Source: Streptococcus phocae
GTDB taxonomy: Bacteria; Bacillota; Bacilli; Lactobacillales; Streptococcaceae
Length of the DNA stretch: 64,000 nt
Direction: 5' to 3'
Assembly: GCF_001302265.1 (NCBI RefSeq)
Contig: NZ_LHQM01000013.1
Span: 1-64,000 of the forward strand
Shown: positions 8,292 through 17,504 of the stretch, one piece after another
Position numbering within the stretch: position 1 is the first letter of the stretch
Layout: every line of letters starts with the position of its first letter
Notes under the pieces: generated by a model
What the model was told of the DNA's origin: nothing
Seen by the model: only the letters and a program-made list of their open reading frames with translations
Database searches by the model: none
Made by a program: the position numbers and the translations under genes

Positions 8292-8415
8292 GTAGTTGAC
8301 AAAAGTAATAGTCAACGTATCAATGATTTCTTATAACTCTCTAAGGGCAACTGATCAACAAGGTAATCAATCTGTTGTCGCAAGCCTCTAATGATAGAAC
8401 ATAAAGGAGTTTTGG

Positions 8416-9381
8416 ATGCAAAAAGTGAGATATGGTGTGGTGTCAACTGCTCAGGTGGCTCCTCGTTTTATTGAGGGGGTTCGTCTGACAGATAATGGTG
8501 AGGTTGTAGCGGTTTCGAGTCGTCAACTGCCACAAGCGCAAGCTTTTGCAGCTAAGCATGGCATCCCAAAGGCTTACGGTAGTCTGAAAGAAATGCTCGC
8601 AGATGACGCTATTGATGCGATTTACGTGGCAAATATTAATAAAGCGCATTACCCAACAGCTAAAGAGGCCCTATTAGCTGGTAAGCATGTGTTAGTGGAA
8701 AAACCGTTTACACTGACACATCAACAGGCTACAGAGCTGTTTGAGATAGCGCGTGAACGTCAACTCTTTTTGATGGAAGCCCAAAAGTCAGTGTTTATTC
8801 CCATGACTCAAAAGGTAAAAGACGTGATTGCGTCTGGCACACTTGGTGACATTGTCTCGGTGTCTTCGACAACTGCATATCCCAATATTGATCATGTGAC
8901 CTGGTTTAGGGAGTTATCCTTAGGCGGGGGTAGTGTTCACTTTATGGCACCTTATGCTTTGTCTTATTTGCAACATATTTTTGAGGCTTCCATTACAACA
9001 GCAACTGGGGTAGCTCATTTTCCAAAAGGTCAAAGTGATAGCCAATCTAAAATACTGCTAGCCTTGTCAAATGGAGTTTTGGTTGATGTTTTCTTAACCA
9101 CTCATATCAAATTGGCGCATGAAATGACGATTTTTGGAACAAAGGGACGTCTGGTTATTCCTAATTTTTGGAAAACCACCACGGCGACCTTGGTCATGGC
9201 AGATGGTCGTCAAGAAACACTTGAAGCCTCTATGGCTAGTGATTTTGAAGCTGAAGTTTATCATGTCAGTCAAATGATTTTGGAAGGGCAGACAACCAGT
9301 CCGATAATGACACCTGAGGTGACCTTATCAGGGGTAAAGGTTATTGAGCAGCTTTATCAGTCTTGGAAAAGCAGTAATTAA
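8416..9381 (+). CDS. Gfo/Idh/MocA-family NAD(P)-dependent oxidoreductase
   Basis: This 321-residue protein has an N-terminal Rossmann fold ([16 protein letters not shown] in place of a strict GxGxxG). The hallmark EKPFTLT follows around residue 96, where the Lys contacts cofactor and substrate, and then the mixed alpha/beta substrate domain. Members oxidise or reduce sugars, inositols or trans-dihydrodiols; the substrate here is unknown. AAAGGAG precedes ATG 8416. It is a single-gene unit, with a terminator directly after it. The 125-base gap before it contains GTTGAC/GTCAAC arms (8295-8316) of no assigned role. Confidence 0.85.
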   Translation: MQKVRYGVVSTAQVAPRFIEGVRLTDNGEVVAVSSRQLPQAQAFAAKHGIPKAYGSLKEMLADDAIDAIYVANINKAHYPTAKEALLAGKHVLVEKPFTLTHQQATELFEIARERQLFLMEAQKSVFIPMTQKVKDVIASGTLGDIVSVSSTTAYPNIDHVTWFRELSLGGGSVHFMAPYALSYLQHIFEASITTATGVAHFPKGQSDSQSKILLALSNGVLVDVFLTTHIKLAHEMTIFGTKGRLVIPNFWKTTTATLVMADGRQETLEASMASDFEAEVYHVSQMILEGQTTSPIMTPEVTLSGVKVIEQLYQSWKSSN

Positions 9382-9388
9382 ATGCGTC

Positions 9389-9425
9389 AAACAATCATTT
9401 TCAGATGAAATGATTGTTTTTTTGA
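9389..9425 (+). terminator. Rho-independent terminator
   Basis: Perfect 12-bp arms AAACAATCATTT and AAATGATTGTTT with a 7-base loop, followed by a T run, close the oxidoreductase transcript. Confidence 0.85.
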
Positions 9426-9545
9426 TGGTCTTTATTTGCTGTTATTTTTGATTAGCATATCAAATTCAAGTTTTTCCATGGGATTCTCTATGGTTTTCAT
9501 GAGCTGGTTTCGGTAAAATAAGAGTAACTTAAGAGAGGAGTTTAT

Positions 9546-10253
9546 ATGGCTATTAGTATTATTGTTATGGCATCGGTCTTTATTGCAGGGCTGTTATCAT
9601 TTTTCTCCCCGTGTATCTTTCCAGTGCTTCCTGTTTATCTAGGGATTTTACTAGATACTGACGACACAAAAACAATCACGATTGCAGGTAAAAAATTGTA
9701 CTGGTATGGTGTTTTAAAAACCTTTGCTTTCATTTTTGGGTTATCAACCATTTTTGTGATATTAGGATACGGTGCAGGAGCTATTGGAAATATTTTATAT
9801 GCAGCCTGGTTTCGTTATTGTCTAGGCATTTTGGTGATTCTACTAGGGATTCACCAAATGGAAGTCATTACCATCAAGCGTCTGCAATTTCAAAAGAAAA
9901 TCACGTTCAAGGCTAATCAAAAGCGCCATGCCTTACTCAACGCTTTTATACTAGGAGTAACTTTTAGTTTTGGGTGGACTCCGTGTGTAGGTCCAGTTCT
10001 GAGTTCTATTTTAGCGTTGGTGGCTTCTGGAGGAAGCGGAGCTTGGCAGGGTGGTTTTCTAATGATGATTTACACCTTGGGATTAGGCATTCCATTTTTA
10101 ATCTTGTCACTTGCTTCAGGTATTGTCCTAAAGCAATTTAATAAATTAAAACCTCACATGATGCTATTGAAAAAAATCGGTGGTTTGCTCATCATTATGA
10201 TGGGTATCTTACTCATGACCGGACAGCTTAACAGTCTCACAAATCTATTTTAA
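9546..10253 (+). CDS. ccdA: CcdA-type thiol-disulfide electron carrier
   Basis: CcdA passes reducing electrons from cytoplasmic thioredoxin across the membrane to extracytoplasmic thioredoxin-like proteins. The 235-residue polytopic protein has six hydrophobic segments and the two conserved redox cysteines in FFSPCIFPVLPVYLG (near residue 23) and FGWTPCVGPVL (near residue 145). It is followed within 15 bases by a TlpA-like lipoprotein and then msrAB. The same trio plus a two-component system is known in S. pneumoniae (CcdA1/Etrx1/MsrAB1), where it repairs oxidised surface proteins. I infer the same job here. Confidence 0.93.
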   Translation: MAISIIVMASVFIAGLLSFFSPCIFPVLPVYLGILLDTDDTKTITIAGKKLYWYGVLKTFAFIFGLSTIFVILGYGAGAIGNILYAAWFRYCLGILVILLGIHQMEVITIKRLQFQKKITFKANQKRHALLNAFILGVTFSFGWTPCVGPVLSSILALVASGGSGAWQGGFLMMIYTLGLGIPFLILSLASGIVLKQFNKLKPHMMLLKKIGGLLIIMMGILLMTGQLNSLTNLF

Positions 10254-10267
10254 ATTAAGGAGAAATC

Positions 10268-10843
10268 ATGAAAAAAATCATAGGATTAACAGCTGGCTTA
10301 CTCAGCCTTAGTTTATTAGCGGCATGCTCGCCAAAAGAAAAAGCAATGACCTCTGATGGCTCTCAAAACAAAACAAGCCAAGTCATGTCAGATAAGGATC
10401 AAGCGTCTAAAAGCAACATGCCTTCTTTAGCTCCAGATTTTCAATTGCAGGGAGTCGATGGCAAAACTTACCGTTTGGCAGATTATAAAGGCAAGAAAGT
10501 TTATTTAAAATTTTGGGCATCGTGGTGCTCCATTTGCCTATCAACCTTAGAGGACGCAGAGGCCTTGGCTAAGGCATCAGACAAAGACTATGAAGTCTTG
10601 ACCATTGTGTCACCAGGACATCAAGGAGAGAAGTCCGAAGAAGCCTTCAAAAAATGGTTTGCAGGAACAGACTTTAAAGATATGCCCGTCTTACTCGACC
10701 CAGATGGCAAGCTGTTGGAAGCTTATGGAGTCCGCTCTTATCCGACAGAGATTTTCATCGGCAGTGATGGCAGTTATGCTAAAAAACATATCGGTTATGC
10801 CCCAAAAGAAGCCATTGAAAGAACCTTAAAAGACATTGACTAA
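10268..10843 (+). CDS. TlpA/Etrx1-like thioredoxin lipoprotein
   Basis: This 191-residue membrane-anchored thioredoxin has a lipoprotein signal peptide with lipobox LLAAC (lipidated Cys near residue 20). A Ser/Lys/Gln-rich linker follows, then an AhpC/TSA-thioredoxin-like fold with the redox motif WASWCSIC and a cis-Pro in RSYPTEIFIG. It should receive electrons from the upstream CcdA and reduce the downstream MsrAB on the outer face of the membrane. A good ribosome binding site (AAGGAG) precedes ATG 10268, and spacing to both neighbours is about 15 bases, consistent with one operon. Confidence 0.92.
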   Translation: MKKIIGLTAGLLSLSLLAACSPKEKAMTSDGSQNKTSQVMSDKDQASKSNMPSLAPDFQLQGVDGKTYRLADYKGKKVYLKFWASWCSICLSTLEDAEALAKASDKDYEVLTIVSPGHQGEKSEEAFKKWFAGTDFKDMPVLLDPDGKLLEAYGVRSYPTEIFIGSDGSYAKKHIGYAPKEAIERTLKDID

Positions 10844-10858
10844 CAAAGGAGTTACCTT

Positions 10859-11962
10859 ATGGAACACAAATGGAAATTAGTTTTACTAGTTGTGGGCTTA
10901 TTGGTTATACTTGGTGGAGTTGTTTTTAGCTTTCAAAAAAGCTATGCGCACCAATCGAGTCGTAACCAGCTACAGCTTCCTCCCAAAGACACGCCCCCTT
11001 CAGACCCTAGCACCTCTCCAAAAGATAAACAAGTGATTTATCTGGCAGGAGGTTGTTTCTGGGGAGTTGAAGATTATTTTTCAAGAGTTGATGGTGTTTT
11101 AGATGCCGTTTCTGGATATGCCAATGGCAGAGGCGACACCACATCTTATGAATTGATTGCTCAGACAGGGCATGCTGAGACGGTTAAGGTGACGTATGAT
11201 GCCAATCGTATCAAGCTCAAAGACCTGCTTTTGCACTATTTTAGAATTATAGACCCAACTAGTGTCAATAAACAAGGAAATGATCGTGGCAGTCAGTATC
11301 GAACAGGGATTTATTACACTGATGATAAAGACTTGGCAGTGATTGATCAAGTGTTCCAAGAAAAAGCAAGCGCTTATGATGCTCCTATTGTTGTCGAAAA
11401 AGAGCCCCTCAAAAATTTTGTCAAAGCTGAAGCTCATCACCAAGATTACCTCAAAAAAAATCCAAATGGCTACTGCCATATCAATGTTAATGCTGCTAGC
11501 TACCCTGTCATTGACGCATCTAAGTACCCTAAGCCAACACCAAAAGAAATCAAGAAGAAATTATCGCGCGACGAGTACCGTGTCACTCAGCTTAACGAGA
11601 CCGAGAAAGCTTTTTCAAACCGATATTGGGATTTGTTTAAGCCAGGCATTTATGTGGATGTCGTGACGGGTGAACCCTTGTTTTCATCAGCTGACAAATT
11701 CGAATCTGGTTGTGGCTGGCCGAGTTTTAGTCGTCCGATAAGTCCAGATGTTGTACACTATAAGCAAGATAAAAGCTTCAATATGACACGGACAGAAGTA
11801 CGGAGTCGCTCTGCCAATTCACACTTGGGCCATGTCTTTACGGATGGGCCAAAAGATAAAGGCGGGCTACGCTATTGCATCAACAGCCTGTCAATCACCT
11901 TTATCCCCAAAGCAGAGATGAGCGAAAAAGGTTATGGCTATTTGCTAAAGAATGTAGACTAA
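10859..11962 (+). CDS. msrAB: Membrane-anchored peptide methionine sulfoxide reductase MsrA/MsrB fusion
   Basis: MsrAB reduces both S- and R-methionine sulfoxide in oxidised proteins. The 367-residue protein starts with an N-terminal membrane anchor ([17 protein letters not shown]) and a Pro/Ser-rich linker. The MsrA domain has its catalytic Cys in [11 protein letters not shown] (near residue 62) and ends around residue 205. The MsrB domain contains [10 protein letters not shown] and the catalytic Cys in LRYCINSLS near the end. Both active sites look intact. The anchor puts the enzyme outside the cell, where the CcdA-TlpA pair can recycle it. Confidence 0.95.
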   Translation: MEHKWKLVLLVVGLLVILGGVVFSFQKSYAHQSSRNQLQLPPKDTPPSDPSTSPKDKQVIYLAGGCFWGVEDYFSRVDGVLDAVSGYANGRGDTTSYELIAQTGHAETVKVTYDANRIKLKDLLLHYFRIIDPTSVNKQGNDRGSQYRTGIYYTDDKDLAVIDQVFQEKASAYDAPIVVEKEPLKNFVKAEAHHQDYLKKNPNGYCHINVNAASYPVIDASKYPKPTPKEIKKKLSRDEYRVTQLNETEKAFSNRYWDLFKPGIYVDVVTGEPLFSSADKFESGCGWPSFSRPISPDVVHYKQDKSFNMTRTEVRSRSANSHLGHVFTDGPKDKGGLRYCINSLSITFIPKAEMSEKGYGYLLKNVD

Positions 11963-11981
11963 AAAAGCCGCGAAAATTTGT

Positions 11982-11987
11982 TATAAT
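11982..11987 (+). promoter_or_regulatory. Probable -10 box for the two-component operon
   Basis: TATAAT about 77 bases before the GTG start at 12064 suggests the regulator-kinase pair has its own promoter. I see no convincing -35 box and no terminator between msrAB and this point, so read-through is also likely. Confidence 0.4.
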
Positions 11988-12063
11988 GTAGGGAAGACAA
12001 CCATCATCCCGTTTGTCACAAAGCTGGTTGAGAAGTTTCCAAAAAACACAAAGGAGAAGCTGA

Positions 12064-12801
12064 GTGTATTCTTTACTAATTGTCGAAGACGAATACCTTG
12101 TCCGTCAGGGTATTCGTTCTTTGGTTGACTTTGAAAGATTTCAGATCACACGCGTCAGTGAAGCAGAAAACGGCAAAATCGCCTGGGAATTATTTCAAGA
12201 GGCCCCTTATGATATTGTTTTGACAGATATCAATATGCCAAAACTCAACGGCATACAGTTGGCTGAATTGATTAAGGCCCAGTCCAAACAGACCCATGTT
12301 GTTTTTTTGACCGGTTATGATGACTTTAACTATGCCTTATCAGCTTTAAAGCTAGGTGCGGATGATTACTTGTTAAAACCTTTTTCCAAATCCGACATTG
12401 AAGAGATGTTAGCCAAGGTTTTGAGCAAACTTGATGCTTTGAAAAAGACCCAAGCCATTCAAAACTTGGTTGTCTCGCCTGAAACAGAAAGCTCAAGCAT
12501 CACAAGCTTTATCCAACAACATCTGGCAGACTCGACTCTGAGCCTTAAAAGCCTATCACAGCAGTTGGGATTTAGTCCAAATTATGTGAGTGTTTTGGTT
12601 AAAAAAGAGTTGGGTGTCCCCTTTCAAGATTATTTGGTAAAAGAGCGTCTCAAAAGGGCTAAATTACTGTTGTTAACAACAGATCTCAAGATTTATGAAA
12701 TTGCAGACCAAGTTGGTTTTGAAGACATGAATTATTTTTCGCAACGTTTCAAGCAAGTGGTTGGCATGACACCCAGCCAGTATAAAAAAGGAGGCAAGTG
12801 A
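12064..12801 (+). CDS. AraC-type response regulator (YesN family)
   Basis: This 245-residue DNA-binding response regulator has an N-terminal receiver domain with the acidic pocket (VEDE), the phospho-acceptor Asp in VLTDINMP (residue 55), Thr in FLTGYDD and Lys in YLLKPF. The C-terminal half carries two AraC helix-turn-helix motifs (LSQQLGFSPNYVSVLVKKEL and IADQVGFEDMNYFSQRFKQV). The start is GTG at 12064, eight bases behind AAGGAG. It overlaps the kinase gene by 4 bases. In S. pneumoniae the related pair beside the msrAB1 locus is TCS09, which supports partnership with the upstream redox operon as target. Confidence 0.9.
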   Translation: MYSLLIVEDEYLVRQGIRSLVDFERFQITRVSEAENGKIAWELFQEAPYDIVLTDINMPKLNGIQLAELIKAQSKQTHVVFLTGYDDFNYALSALKLGADDYLLKPFSKSDIEEMLAKVLSKLDALKKTQAIQNLVVSPETESSSITSFIQQHLADSTLSLKSLSQQLGFSPNYVSVLVKKELGVPFQDYLVKERLKRAKLLLLTTDLKIYEIADQVGFEDMNYFSQRFKQVVGMTPSQYKKGGK

Positions 12802-14537
12802 TGAAGCGCTACCCTCTTTTAGTGCAACTAATCACCTATTTTTTCCTGATTTTACTGACTTTAATCACTATTTTAGGGCTATTTTATTATCAGAGTAGCT
12901 CAAGAAACATCAGACAGCTCATCGAGAGAGACACTAGGCAGAGCATCAGGCAGAGTTCACAGTTTATTAATGCTTATATCAAGTCACTCAAGGAAACCGC
13001 GTCAGCTCTTTCACATCACCCTGACCTGCAGGAATTTGCTAGAGGTGGTCCAGAAACAAGTGATCAGCAGGTATTGGGCTTGATGACTACGGTTCTCGCA
13101 ACCAATTCAGACTTGGTATCTGCTGTCATGGTTACCAAAGATGGTAGGATGGTGTCAACCAATCCCCAGCTTACCATGAAAACTTCAGGGGACATGATGG
13201 CAGAGCCTTGGTACCTGTCAGCAATTAACCGCCAAGCAATGCCCGTGCTGACCTCTGCCAGACAATTATCCTCTCAGTCTAGTAACGAGTGGGTGGTTTC
13301 AGTAACTCAAGAACTTGTGGATGCTGAAGGTAATAATTTGGGCGTGTTGAGGCTTGATATTGGCTACAACACCATCAAATCATCCTTAGACCAATTGCAG
13401 CTGGGGCGTAGCGGCTTTGCCTTTATTGTCAATGACAATCATGAATTTGTTTATCACCCTCAAAAACAAGTTTACAGCTCCAATCGAGAAATGGTAGCCA
13501 TGAAACCCTATCTTGCTGTTAAAAATGGGTATGCCAAGGACAAAGGGTGTTTCGTTTATCAAAAGGTTATCCCAGATAGTCAATGGACCCTAGTAGGAGT
13601 GGCTTCACTAGACCAGCTATCTCGCGTGCAAAATCAGATTTTTTGGTCCTTTCTTGGAACAGGGGTGTTAGCTGCGATGATTTGTGGCTTTGCGACGGTT
13701 TTTGTTTTGAGAACATGGATTCGACCAATTCGCACCCTACAACGGGTGATTTTAGCCATTCAAAAAGGAGACCACAACCTTAGAGCTAAAGAGGCAGGGT
13801 CACCAGAGTTAGCGGACTTAGTGAGGCAATTCAATACCATGTTAGATCAGATTGACGAGCTTATGATTTCAGTTGCAGATAAGGAAAAATCCATTGGTCA
13901 ATACCGCTTACAGGCTTTAGCGAGTCAAATCAATCCTCATTTTCTTTATAACACGCTAGATACGATTATCTGGATGGCAGAATTCAATGATAGTCAACGT
14001 GTGGTCGATGTTACCAAATCACTAGCCAAGTATTTTCGTTTGGCCTTAAATCAAGGTAATGAGTGGATTACCCTAGCTAATGAATTGGATCATATTCGCC
14101 AGTATTTATTTATTCAAAAGCAGCGCTATGGGGATACATTATCTTATCAGATTAGTTCTTTGCCAGCCTATGACACTTGTCAGATTCCTAAGTTGATTCT
14201 TCAACCTTTAGTAGAAAACGCCATTTACCATGGCATCAAAGAGGTTGATCGCAAAGGTATGATCAAGGTTAGTGTATCAGAAACAGACAGTCATGTGCTG
14301 TTATCTGTTTGGGACAATGGCAAGGGCATGTCTGCAAATCTGGCATCAAAAAGTCAGCAGCTGCTAGAACGAGGAGGCGTTGGCTTGAAAAATGTTGACC
14401 AACGTCTGAAATTACAATATGGAGATGCCTACCACATGGTTATCAACAGTCAAGATAATTGTTTTTCTGAGGTGATTCTGCATTTGCCAAAAAATGAATT
14501 GGTCAACAAGTCTACTCCAGCCAACTCAAAACAATAG
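12798..14537 (+). CDS. YesM/LytS-type sensor histidine kinase
   Basis: This 579-residue membrane sensor has TM1 near residues 10-30 and a large extracellular dCache-like sensing region. TM2 lies near residue 280 and is followed by a HAMP segment. The His_kinase domain has the phospho-acceptor His in SQINPHFLYNT (residue 381), and an HATPase domain with WDNGKGM and GVGLKNVDQRL ends the protein. The ATGA overlap with the regulator gene shows they form a pair. The ligand is unknown; YesM relatives often sense sugars or glycans, whereas the streptococcal homologue beside msrAB is tied to surface redox state and virulence. Confidence 0.9.
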   Translation: MMKRYPLLVQLITYFFLILLTLITILGLFYYQSSSRNIRQLIERDTRQSIRQSSQFINAYIKSLKETASALSHHPDLQEFARGGPETSDQQVLGLMTTVLATNSDLVSAVMVTKDGRMVSTNPQLTMKTSGDMMAEPWYLSAINRQAMPVLTSARQLSSQSSNEWVVSVTQELVDAEGNNLGVLRLDIGYNTIKSSLDQLQLGRSGFAFIVNDNHEFVYHPQKQVYSSNREMVAMKPYLAVKNGYAKDKGCFVYQKVIPDSQWTLVGVASLDQLSRVQNQIFWSFLGTGVLAAMICGFATVFVLRTWIRPIRTLQRVILAIQKGDHNLRAKEAGSPELADLVRQFNTMLDQIDELMISVADKEKSIGQYRLQALASQINPHFLYNTLDTIIWMAEFNDSQRVVDVTKSLAKYFRLALNQGNEWITLANELDHIRQYLFIQKQRYGDTLSYQISSLPAYDTCQIPKLILQPLVENAIYHGIKEVDRKGMIKVSVSETDSHVLLSVWDNGKGMSANLASKSQQLLERGGVGLKNVDQRLKLQYGDAYHMVINSQDNCFSEVILHLPKNELVNKSTPANSKQ

Positions 14538-14569
14538 GCTAAGAATGTATATCCCAAAAGGAGGTCATG

Positions 14570-15658
14570 ATGACGCTAATATCAGAGTATTTTAAGCATA
14601 AAATTCCCCTTTTTGACCGTTTGATTCCTTACGGCTTTACCAAGGTTGGAGAGACTTATCATTACCGTGAATCCTTTATGACAGGAAATTTTGAAGCCGT
14701 GATAGAGATTACGAGCTCAGGTCAAGTTTCTGCTAGTGTCTATGACAAGGATTTTGGTGAACCGTATCTGCCCATAGAGCAGCACCATCAGCAGGGAGCC
14801 TATCTGGCTGAAGTGCGTCAAGCTTATTTAGCTGTTCTAGATGCTTTATCAGAAGCTTGTTTTAAAGTGCTGCCATTTGAGTCCAGACAGGCCAACCATT
14901 TGACCCAACGCATCGCTCATGAGTGGGGGGATTGCCTAGAGCCTGCTCTTGACCAGAACGGACATGCGGTCTATGAGCTATCTGGCAAGTCCTACGCCGT
15001 GATCAGGTCGCTGTCAGCAGAGCAACTGGGAGAGGTGGCTACAGAGCTAAGAGGAAAGACTATAGATGTTATCACGCTTAGGGCATCTCCTCAACAATTA
15101 CCAAAGCTTTTAGCGACCAACGGCATTTACCCGGCTTATCAGATGCCTAAAAAAAGCTGGGTCAGTGTCGCACTGACGGGTGAGTTAGCTGACGATAGTT
15201 TGTGGAACTTGCTAGTGTCCAGTCGTCAGATGGCCCAAAATACCAGTCTAGCCAATCCTAATGGTCCAGACTATTGGGTAATCCCAGCTAATTTGGCTTA
15301 TTATGACATTGATGCGGAATTTGCTGCCAATCAGGAGATTCTATGGACGCAAAAGGCATCTGTTCGTCCAGGAGACTATGTGTTTATCTATATCACAGCT
15401 CCTGTCAAATCCGTACGATATGCTTGCCAAGTGTTGGAAACGGATATCCCTAATCAAGGGTACCGAGAAAATCCAACTATTGATCGCCTGATGTCCTTAA
15501 GGTTATTAGCACAATACCCAGATGGCCTTTTTTCTCTTGATGTTCTCAGCTCACATGGGGTAAAGGCGGTTAGAGGGCCAAGACGACTGACGCCACAGTT
15601 GATTGCCTTTTTAAAAAAACAGCACTTTTTGAGGTCAAGTGCAGAGAGTAATGACTAA
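14570..15658 (+). CDS. MmcQ/YjbR-like protein with C-terminal EVE domain
   Basis: The first about 225 residues match MmcQ/YjbR proteins, with the characteristic Y..P.KSW..V.L end (YQMPKKSWVSVALTG). The last about 130 residues form an EVE-type domain (DYWVIPANLAYYDI, VRPGDYVFIY, YACQVLET), a PUA-like fold that in other proteins reads modified bases in nucleic acid. No specific role is known for this fusion. Two adjacent ATG codons are possible; the second (14570) has better spacing to the AAGGAGG at 14558-14564, so I use it. Start 14567 would add one Met. A terminator follows. Confidence 0.75.
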   Translation: MTLISEYFKHKIPLFDRLIPYGFTKVGETYHYRESFMTGNFEAVIEITSSGQVSASVYDKDFGEPYLPIEQHHQQGAYLAEVRQAYLAVLDALSEACFKVLPFESRQANHLTQRIAHEWGDCLEPALDQNGHAVYELSGKSYAVIRSLSAEQLGEVATELRGKTIDVITLRASPQQLPKLLATNGIYPAYQMPKKSWVSVALTGELADDSLWNLLVSSRQMAQNTSLANPNGPDYWVIPANLAYYDIDAEFAANQEILWTQKASVRPGDYVFIYITAPVKSVRYACQVLETDIPNQGYRENPTIDRLMSLRLLAQYPDGLFSLDVLSSHGVKAVRGPRRLTPQLIAFLKKQHFLRSSAESND

Positions 15659-15686
15659 AAACGAACGTCAAAGCAGTGTGTTTAAG

Positions 15687-15727
15687 AAAGAAAAGACTAA
15701 ATAAACCAATTTAGTCTTTTCTTTTGC
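15687..15727 (+). terminator. Rho-independent terminator
   Basis: AAGAAAAGACTAAAT and its near-perfect complement ATTTAGTCTTTTCTT flank a short AAACCA loop and end in T-rich sequence, closing the MmcQ/EVE gene. Confidence 0.8.
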
Positions 15728-15739
15728 TTTTAATAAGTG

Positions 15740-15810
15740 TATAATAATCATAATATTTTTTATTTTTCTAAGAATTAGGACGGATAAGAGATAAATCGTG
15801 ACTCAGTCAC
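15740..15810 (+). promoter_or_regulatory. asnA promoter region with a 13-bp palindromic operator candidate
   Basis: TATAAT at 15740-15745 is a probable -10 box. Downstream, GTGACTCAGTCAC at 15798-15810 is a perfect palindrome around one base, 23 bases before the asnA ATG and so inside the 5' untranslated region. That is where a repressor could block transcription; I cannot name the regulator. Confidence 0.45.
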
Positions 15811-15832
15811 ACCCATTTTTTAAGGAGGAGCT

Positions 15833-16825
15833 ATGAAGAAAAGTTTTATTCATCAACAAAAGGAGATTTCTTTTGTCAAAAATACATTCACCCAGTATTT
15901 AATTGATAAACTTGATGTCGTTGAAGTGCAAGGCCCTATTTTGAGCCAGGTCGGGGATGGGATGCAAGACAATTTGTCAGGCATTGAAAACCCTGTATCG
16001 GTCAACGTTCTTAACATTCCAGATGCTACGTTTGAAGTTGTGCATTCATTAGCTAAATGGAAGCGTCACACTTTAGCACGTTTTGGATTCAATGAGGGTG
16101 AGGGTCTTGTTGTAAACATGAAAGCTCTCCGTCCTGATGAAGACTCTCTAGATCAGACCCATTCAGTCTATGTCGATCAATGGGACTGGGAAAAAGTGAT
16201 TCCAGATGGCAAGCGTGACTTAGCCTACCTGAAAGAAACGGTTGAAACCATCTATAAGGTCATTCGTTTAACAGAGTTAGCAGTCGAAGCCCGTTACGAT
16301 ATTGAGGCAGTCTTGCCTAAAAAAATTACTTTTATCCATACAGAAGACTTGGTTGCCAAATACCCTGATTTGAGTCCTAAAGAACGTGAAAATGCGATCA
16401 CTAAAGCATTTGGTGCTGTCTTTTTGATTGGTATCGGTGGGATTTTGCCAGATGGCAAGCCCCATGATGGACGTGCGCCTGATTACGATGACTGGACGAG
16501 TGAAACCTCAGAAGGCTATCGTGGTTTGAATGGAGATATTTTGGTTTGGAATGACCAACTAGGTTCAGCCTTTGAGCTGTCTTCAATGGGAATTCGTGTT
16601 GACGAAGACGCCCTCAAGCGTCAAGTTGAAATCACAGGAGACCAGGATCGTCTTCAGTTTGATTGGCACAAATCGTTGCTAAACGGTCTTTTCCCTCTAA
16701 CGATTGGTGGCGGGATTGGTCAATCGCGTATGGCCATGTTCTTATTGCGTAAAAAACATATTGGAGAAGTGCAAACCTCAGTATGGCCAAAAGAAGTGCG
16801 TGACACCTACGACAATATTTTATAA
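15833..16825 (+). CDS. asnA: Aspartate-ammonia ligase (asparagine synthetase A)
   Basis: AsnA makes asparagine from aspartate, ammonia and ATP, giving AMP and pyrophosphate. The 330-residue length is standard for this class II aminoacyl-tRNA-synthetase-like enzyme. Visible family blocks are the N-terminal F.QQ.E.SFVKNTF region, the [20 protein letters not shown] ammonia/aspartate site, and the C-terminal [19 protein letters not shown] motif 3 equivalent. It is a single-gene unit with a palindromic site before it and a terminator after it. Confidence 0.96.
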   Translation: MKKSFIHQQKEISFVKNTFTQYLIDKLDVVEVQGPILSQVGDGMQDNLSGIENPVSVNVLNIPDATFEVVHSLAKWKRHTLARFGFNEGEGLVVNMKALRPDEDSLDQTHSVYVDQWDWEKVIPDGKRDLAYLKETVETIYKVIRLTELAVEARYDIEAVLPKKITFIHTEDLVAKYPDLSPKERENAITKAFGAVFLIGIGGILPDGKPHDGRAPDYDDWTSETSEGYRGLNGDILVWNDQLGSAFELSSMGIRVDEDALKRQVEITGDQDRLQFDWHKSLLNGLFPLTIGGGIGQSRMAMFLLRKKHIGEVQTSVWPKEVRDTYDNIL

Positions 16826-16832
16826 GAAAAGT

Positions 16833-16859
16833 AGCTAGAAGATCTCTTTCTAGCTTTTT
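16833..16859 (+). terminator. Rho-independent terminator of asnA
   Basis: AGCTAGAA (16833-16840) pairs with TTCTAGCT (16848-16855) across a 7-base loop and runs into five T residues. Confidence 0.8.
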
Positions 16860-16948
16860 GTTTGCTGATTTATCAACAAGAGCTAATGAGATAAGAAAAA
16901 TGGTCTGAGGAATAAAGCACTATTTGATAGCAAATTAAGGGAATATTT

Positions 16949-16957
16949 TGGTATAAT
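16949..16957 (+). promoter_or_regulatory. Extended -10 promoter directly before rsmD
   Basis: TGGTATAAT matches the extended -10 consensus TGnTATAAT. The rsmD ATG begins only 7 bases after it, so transcription should start at or within a base or two of the start codon, giving a leaderless message. Confidence 0.6.
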
Positions 16958-16964
16958 AGCAGGT

Positions 16965-17504
16965 ATGAGAATTGTATCAGGTGAATTTGGAGGGCGTCCC
17001 TTGAAGACGCTCGAAGGTAAAACAACACGACCGACTTCTGACAAGGTTCGTGGCGCTATTTTTAATATGATTGGTCCTTACTTTGATGGCGGGCGTGTTC
17101 TAGACTTGTTTGCAGGCTCAGGCGGTTTAGCAATCGAAGCTATCTCAAGAGGCATGTCACAAGCTGTCTTAGTGGAGCGTGACCGTAAGGCACAAGCCAT
17201 CATCACACAAAATATTGATATGACCCAAGCACCACAACAATTTACCTTGTTGAAAATGGATGCTGAGAGAGCTATCAATCAGCTATCAGGGCAATTTGAT
17301 TTGGTTTTACTGGACCCTCCGTATGCCAAAGCGTCGATTGTCTCAACTATTGAGGCCTTGGCTGACAAGGGCTTGCTGAGTGAAGAGGTCATGGTGGTTT
17401 GTGAGACTGACAAGTCTCTTGTTTTGCCAGAAGAGATTGCAGGTTTAGGCGTATGGAAAGAAAAAAAATATGGAATTAGTAAGGTAACTGTTTATGTCAA
17501 CTAA
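16965..17504 (+). CDS. rsmD: 16S rRNA (guanine966-N2)-methyltransferase RsmD
   Basis: RsmD methylates G966 of 16S rRNA using S-adenosylmethionine. The 179-residue protein starts with the family's canonical MRIVSGEFGGRPLKTLEG. It has the SAM-binding VLDLFAGSGGLAIEAISRG and the catalytic DPPY motif (LLDPPYAKAS), which marks N-methyltransferases acting on exocyclic amines. Because the N-terminus is canonical, the ATG at 16965 is the true start even though no Shine-Dalgarno sequence precedes it. It overlaps coaD by 11 bases, a pairing common in Firmicutes. Confidence 0.95.
   Translation: MRIVSGEFGGRPLKTLEGKTTRPTSDKVRGAIFNMIGPYFDGGRVLDLFAGSGGLAIEAISRGMSQAVLVERDRKAQAIITQNIDMTQAPQQFTLLKMDAERAINQLSGQFDLVLLDPPYAKASIVSTIEALADKGLLSEEVMVVCETDKSLVLPEEIAGLGVWKEKKYGISKVTVYVN

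Noticed and set aside
10859..11962. Fused msrA and msrB as an assembly error
   Set aside because: MsrA-MsrB fusions with a membrane anchor are normal in streptococci, and both catalytic sites are intact.
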